Shown here piece by piece: positions 4,826-7,339 of a DNA stretch of 7,339 nucleotides. This DNA is from JAVBRU01 sp031547595 (GTDB lineage: Bacteria > Bacillota > Clostridia > Christensenellales > Aristaeellaceae): contig JAVBRU010000125.1 of assembly GCA_031547595.1 (NCBI GenBank), positions 1 to 7,339 of the forward strand. The letters are read 5' to 3'. A model generated the notes under the pieces. That model was given only the letters and a program-made list of their open reading frames with translations, made no database searches and was not told the DNA's origin. A program made the position numbers and the translations under genes. Each line of letters starts with the position of its first letter. The first letter of the stretch is position 1.

Positions 4826-7162
4826 TCACGATTCTGTACGCAAAGCCACCACAGGGTCTTTTTTTGCGGCCAGCTTAGCCGGAATATAGCCCGCCGCCAA
4901 CGTCAGCACCATGCTGCCCAGCAAAAGCAGCAGTATTTGCAGCGCGTCAAGCCCCGCGATGCTGGCTACTCCTGCCGTTTTCAGAATGGCGGCGTTGATG
5001 GGAAAGGTCAGCAGGCACGAAACCGCAATGCCAATGAACCCTGCCAAGCAGCCGATGATCAGAGATTCCGCCTCAAACACATGGGTAATGTCCTGTTTGC
5101 GCGCACCCAGCGAGCGCAGGATGCCAATTTCTTTTGTGCGCTCCACCACAGACACATATGTGATGATGGCAATCATCAGCCCGGACACCGCCAGTGATAT
5201 ACAGGCAAACAGTATCAGCGCATAATAGACCGTAGAAATCAGGGAGCCGGTGACGCTGGTAAGTATCGTGGCGTTGTTGTTATACAGTATTTGCTTTGCC
5301 AGGGCCTTGCCTGTGTTCCAGGCGTCAAGATAATCCATCACCGCGTCATTGGCGGCAAAATCCGTGGTATACAGGTCAATCGCGGTGGGCAAGGTGTCGG
5401 CACCGAGCCGCCGCAGCTGCTTTGCCCGCGCCTCGTCGTCCAGAAAATCTTCACCGGTGTGAATATCATACGACGCGGCGGCCTGCGCTGCCGCCACATC
5501 AGAGGCTGCCGCCTGATCTAAAACCGATGTGATCAATGCCTGGGTGCAGACCACCCCTTCATTAAAATAATTCCCTGCCGCGCTGGGTTTTGGCCGAAGG
5601 ATGCCAACAACGGTGAGGTATACACCTTGGGTGCTTTCCAGCAGCCGGTCATAATCCTGCGGCCCTGCCGCAAGGTACAGCCCGTCCTTCGGGGTATAGA
5701 ACACATTGTTGGGCAGCACCTTCGCAATGGCTTTGCCCATAAAATCCGTGAGTTTGTATTCATTGATGCCGTTATGAATGCCCAACTTATTGAAAAAATC
5801 CACGTCCATCTGGTTATATTCATCCACAACCAGTGCGATCTCATTTGCCTGCACCGGCAGGCGGCTGCCTGTGCCGATCAGATCATATTGCGCCAAGATA
5901 AAATCTGTCTCTTTCGGCATCACCTGCAAATAGGTGCTGCCCATGCCCATTACGCCAACCTCCTCCTCCACCCCCGTCGTCATCAGCTGATTGCCTACAA
6001 CCTGCTTTTGCGGCACGAGGTTGATCAGGTTCAAGCGCACACCGCGCGAATAGGCAATCGCGTTCACCGCGCCCGGCAGTTTCTGCGCGATGCTTTCGAT
6101 ATAATCAAGGTACGCCTGCGTCAACACGTTTGTATGGAGCGCGGTATACTCGCCTTCGTCATCGCGGTAGAGCGTATCCGCGCTTGGATATCGGACATAA
6201 TCCGGCCTTGTCCCCGTGGGCACGTTTTCTTCCACGGTGCTGATGGAGATGGGATAGCCGGACAGTGCGTCGCTTTGCATGCCGCCCATGTAGGCCGAAA
6301 GCCCGCCCGACAGCGCCAGCACAAGCGCAACGCCGATCATACCAATGCCGCCCGCCAGCGCCGTGAAGAACGTCCGGCTCTTTTTTGTGATCAGGTTGCG
6401 AAGCGACAGCGACAACGCTGCCCGCATGGGCATTTTGACCTCCTGACGTTCGTGTTTTTCCGGTTTGGAAGGCTCGTGCACGGCAACCGGCCCGCTATCA
6501 GACACCACCTCGCCATCCAGCAGCCTGATCATTCGCGTGCTGTACTCCGCCGCCAGCTCCGCATTGTGCGTCACCATCAGCACAAGCTTTGTCTTGGAAA
6601 TCTCCTTGAATATGTCCATCACGCCAAGCCCGGTTTCGCTGTCGAGTGCGCCTGTCGGCTCGTCCGCCAGGATGATATCCGGCTGATTGACCAGCGCCCT
6701 CGCGATAGAAACCCGCTGCGCCTGCCCGCCGGAAAGCTGATTGGTTTTTTTGCGTTGCACGTCTATCAGCCCTACACTGCGCAGCGCAGCCTGCGCCCTG
6801 CGCTTTTTTTCGCCGGCGCCAAGATCGGTAAACGCCATTGCAAGCATTACGTTTTGCATAACGGTGAGGTGCGGGATCAGATTGTAGTTTTGAAACACAA
6901 AGCCGATAGAGCGGCTGCGGAAGGCATCCCAATCCGCGTCATGATAGCCTTTGGTGGATTGTCCATCCACCAAAAGATCGCCCTCATCATAATGATCAAG
7001 GCCTCCAATGATGTTGAGCAGCGTCGTTTTTCCGCATCCGGATGGCCCCAGAATGGACACCAGCCCGCTTGCGTCAAAGCAAAGGTTAATCCCCTTCAGC
7101 GCCAGGACGGTCTCGCCGTTTCGGTAGGTTTTGTGGATATTTTGTAGTTGCAGCTTCGACAT
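4826..7162 (-). CDS. MacB-like ABC exporter: ATPase fused to FtsX-type permease
   Basis: A 778-residue exporter subunit in the cell membrane, expected to work as a dimer. The N-terminal ATPase (about 1-225) is LolD/MacB-like: Walker A GPSGCGKT (39-46), Q-loop Gln91, signature LSGGQ (143-147), Walker B IILADE (163-168) and switch His199. A charged linker (about 228-245) leads to TM1 (about 267-291), a large outer domain (about 292-635), then TM2 (about 637-668), TM3 (701-722) and TM4 (740-762). The cytoplasmic loop has ERTKEIGILRSLGAR (674-687), the typical MacB/FtsX coupling segment. Four helices with one large loop mark the MacB type (type VII), not the ten-helix BceB type. The outer domain is long for MacB, as I recall the family, and contains an Ala-rich stretch (551-563). 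No MacA-like adaptor gene is present here. The substrate is unknown; antimicrobial peptides, lipids or envelope stress products are the usual family themes. Start ATG 7162 has GGAGGG seven bases upstream. First gene of an operon with the regulator and kinase. Confidence 0.94.
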   Translation of the reverse strand: MSKLQLQNIHKTYRNGETVLALKGINLCFDASGLVSILGPSGCGKTTLLNIIGGLDHYDEGDLLVDGQSTKGYHDADWDAFRSRSIGFVFQNYNLIPHLTVMQNVMLAMAFTDLGAGEKKRRAQAALRSVGLIDVQRKKTNQLSGGQAQRVSIARALVNQPDIILADEPTGALDSETGLGVMDIFKEISKTKLVLMVTHNAELAAEYSTRMIRLLDGEVVSDSGPVAVHEPSKPEKHERQEVKMPMRAALSLSLRNLITKKSRTFFTALAGGIGMIGVALVLALSGGLSAYMGGMQSDALSGYPISISTVEENVPTGTRPDYVRYPSADTLYRDDEGEYTALHTNVLTQAYLDYIESIAQKLPGAVNAIAYSRGVRLNLINLVPQKQVVGNQLMTTGVEEEVGVMGMGSTYLQVMPKETDFILAQYDLIGTGSRLPVQANEIALVVDEYNQMDVDFFNKLGIHNGINEYKLTDFMGKAIAKVLPNNVFYTPKDGLYLAAGPQDYDRLLESTQGVYLTVVGILRPKPSAAGNYFNEGVVCTQALITSVLDQAAASDVAAAQAAASYDIHTGEDFLDDEARAKQLRRLGADTLPTAIDLYTTDFAANDAVMDYLDAWNTGKALAKQILYNNNATILTSVTGSLISTVYYALILFACISLAVSGLMIAIITYVSVVERTKEIGILRSLGARKQDITHVFEAESLIIGCLAGFIGIAVSCLLTFPINAAILKTAGVASIAGLDALQILLLLLGSMVLTLAAGYIPAKLAAKKDPVVALRTES

Positions 7163-7206
7163 TTCTTCGCCCTCCCTGTTTTATACCGGACAAAGAATAT
7201 CATGGC

Positions 7207-7237
7207 TGTATGAACTATACATGAACCGTTGCATGAA
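7207..7237 (-). promoter_or_regulatory. Three phased TTCATRYA repeats upstream of the exporter (regulator site candidate)
   Basis: On the minus strand TTCATGCA (7237-7230), TTCATGTA (7225-7218) and TTCATACA (7214-7207) are direct repeats spaced 12 and 11 bases apart, about one helical turn. OmpR-family regulators typically bind such tandem repeats on one face of the DNA, and a regulator of this family is encoded in the operon downstream. A -10-like TATAGT (7219-7214) overlaps the array. Binding is inferred, not shown. Confidence 0.45.
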
Positions 7238-7252
7238 AAGCGATAAGGTACA

Positions 7253-7281
7253 ATAAGTTTCGCAAAAAGAAAAAAGGTCAA
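7253..7281 (-). promoter_or_regulatory. Possible promoter of the exporter-regulator-kinase operon
   Basis: On the minus strand -35 TTGACC (7281-7276), a 17-base T-rich spacer, and -10-like ACTTAT (7258-7253). The -35 is good and the -10 is poor (three of six). If real, the start near 7246 would put the TTCATRYA repeats just downstream of it. The alternative is the better -10 TATAGT at 7219-7214, which lacks a -35 and would need an activator. Confidence 0.3.
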
Positions 7282-7284
7282 AAA

Positions 7285-7313
7285 GAGACATGGCCTGAAA
7301 ACTCTGGTAGAAT
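7285..7313 (+). promoter_or_regulatory. Possible divergent promoter reading out of the right edge
   Basis: On the plus strand -35 GAGACA (7285-7290, four of six), a 17-base spacer, and -10 TAGAAT (7308-7313) with an upstream TGG that makes it an extended -10. No coding region follows in the 26 bases left, so a divergent gene to the right is only suggested. Confidence 0.35.
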
Positions 7314-7339
7314 GGAATTGCAACACAACATTCGAAAGG

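Noticed and set aside
4818..4826. TATAAT-like sequence just before the response-regulator gene
   Set aside because: No usable -35 at 16-18 bases, and the implied start would fall on the ribosome binding site. The genes are close enough to share the upstream promoter.
5627..7147. Long plus-strand open frame of about 506 codons opposite the exporter gene
   Set aside because: It is antisense to a gene with complete ABC motifs, its translation is rich in His, Arg and Gln with no domain, and it has no matching ribosome binding site. It reflects the codon composition of the real gene.
7180..7185. TATAAA as a -10 box for the exporter operon
   Set aside because: The implied transcription start would lie within the GGGAGG ribosome binding site, and there is no -35 box. 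The site is less likely than the elements further upstream, though not excluded.

Overview
The window looks like chromosomal DNA of a Gram-positive, Bacillota/Clostridia-type bacterium. The EF-Tu N-terminus is of Clostridia type, the Shine-Dalgarno sites are strong GGAGG types, base composition is moderate, the genes lie close together, and the transport genes follow the Firmicutes pattern of an ABC exporter with an OmpR-type two-component system. This placement is inferred from the sequence alone. Every gene I can support lies on the minus strand, so transcription runs from right to left.

Right part (about 7281 down to 3043): a three-gene operon. It starts with a 778-residue exporter that fuses an ABC ATPase to a MacB/FtsX-type permease. 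An OmpR-family response regulator follows, then a HAMP-containing sensor kinase whose start overlaps the regulator's stop (TAATG). Three helically phased copies of TTCATRYA lie upstream of the exporter gene and are a plausible binding site for the regulator. The likely reading is a self-regulated export or envelope-defence module. It lacks the membrane-fusion (MacA) adaptor and the second permease of the Bce type, at least within this window.

Middle part (about 2998 down to 542): a small four-helix membrane protein frame interrupted by an in-frame TGA at codon 9, then after 79 bases a 639-residue secreted protein. Apart from its signal peptide, the secreted protein is essentially four divergent copies of one domain of about 130-145 residues that I do not recognise. 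An extended -10 promoter lies before the membrane gene and a hairpin terminator follows the secreted-protein gene, so the two may form one transcription unit. This is the most novel part of the window.

Left part (431 down to 1): a near-consensus sigma-A-type promoter, a tRNA-Gly with anticodon CCC and encoded CCA, a GC-rich leader of about 115 bases, and the first 64 codons of tuf (EF-Tu), which runs off the left edge. The tRNA and tuf are probably co-transcribed.

No mobile element, CRISPR array, integrase or phage gene is visible. No stretch over 300 bases lacks a gene.
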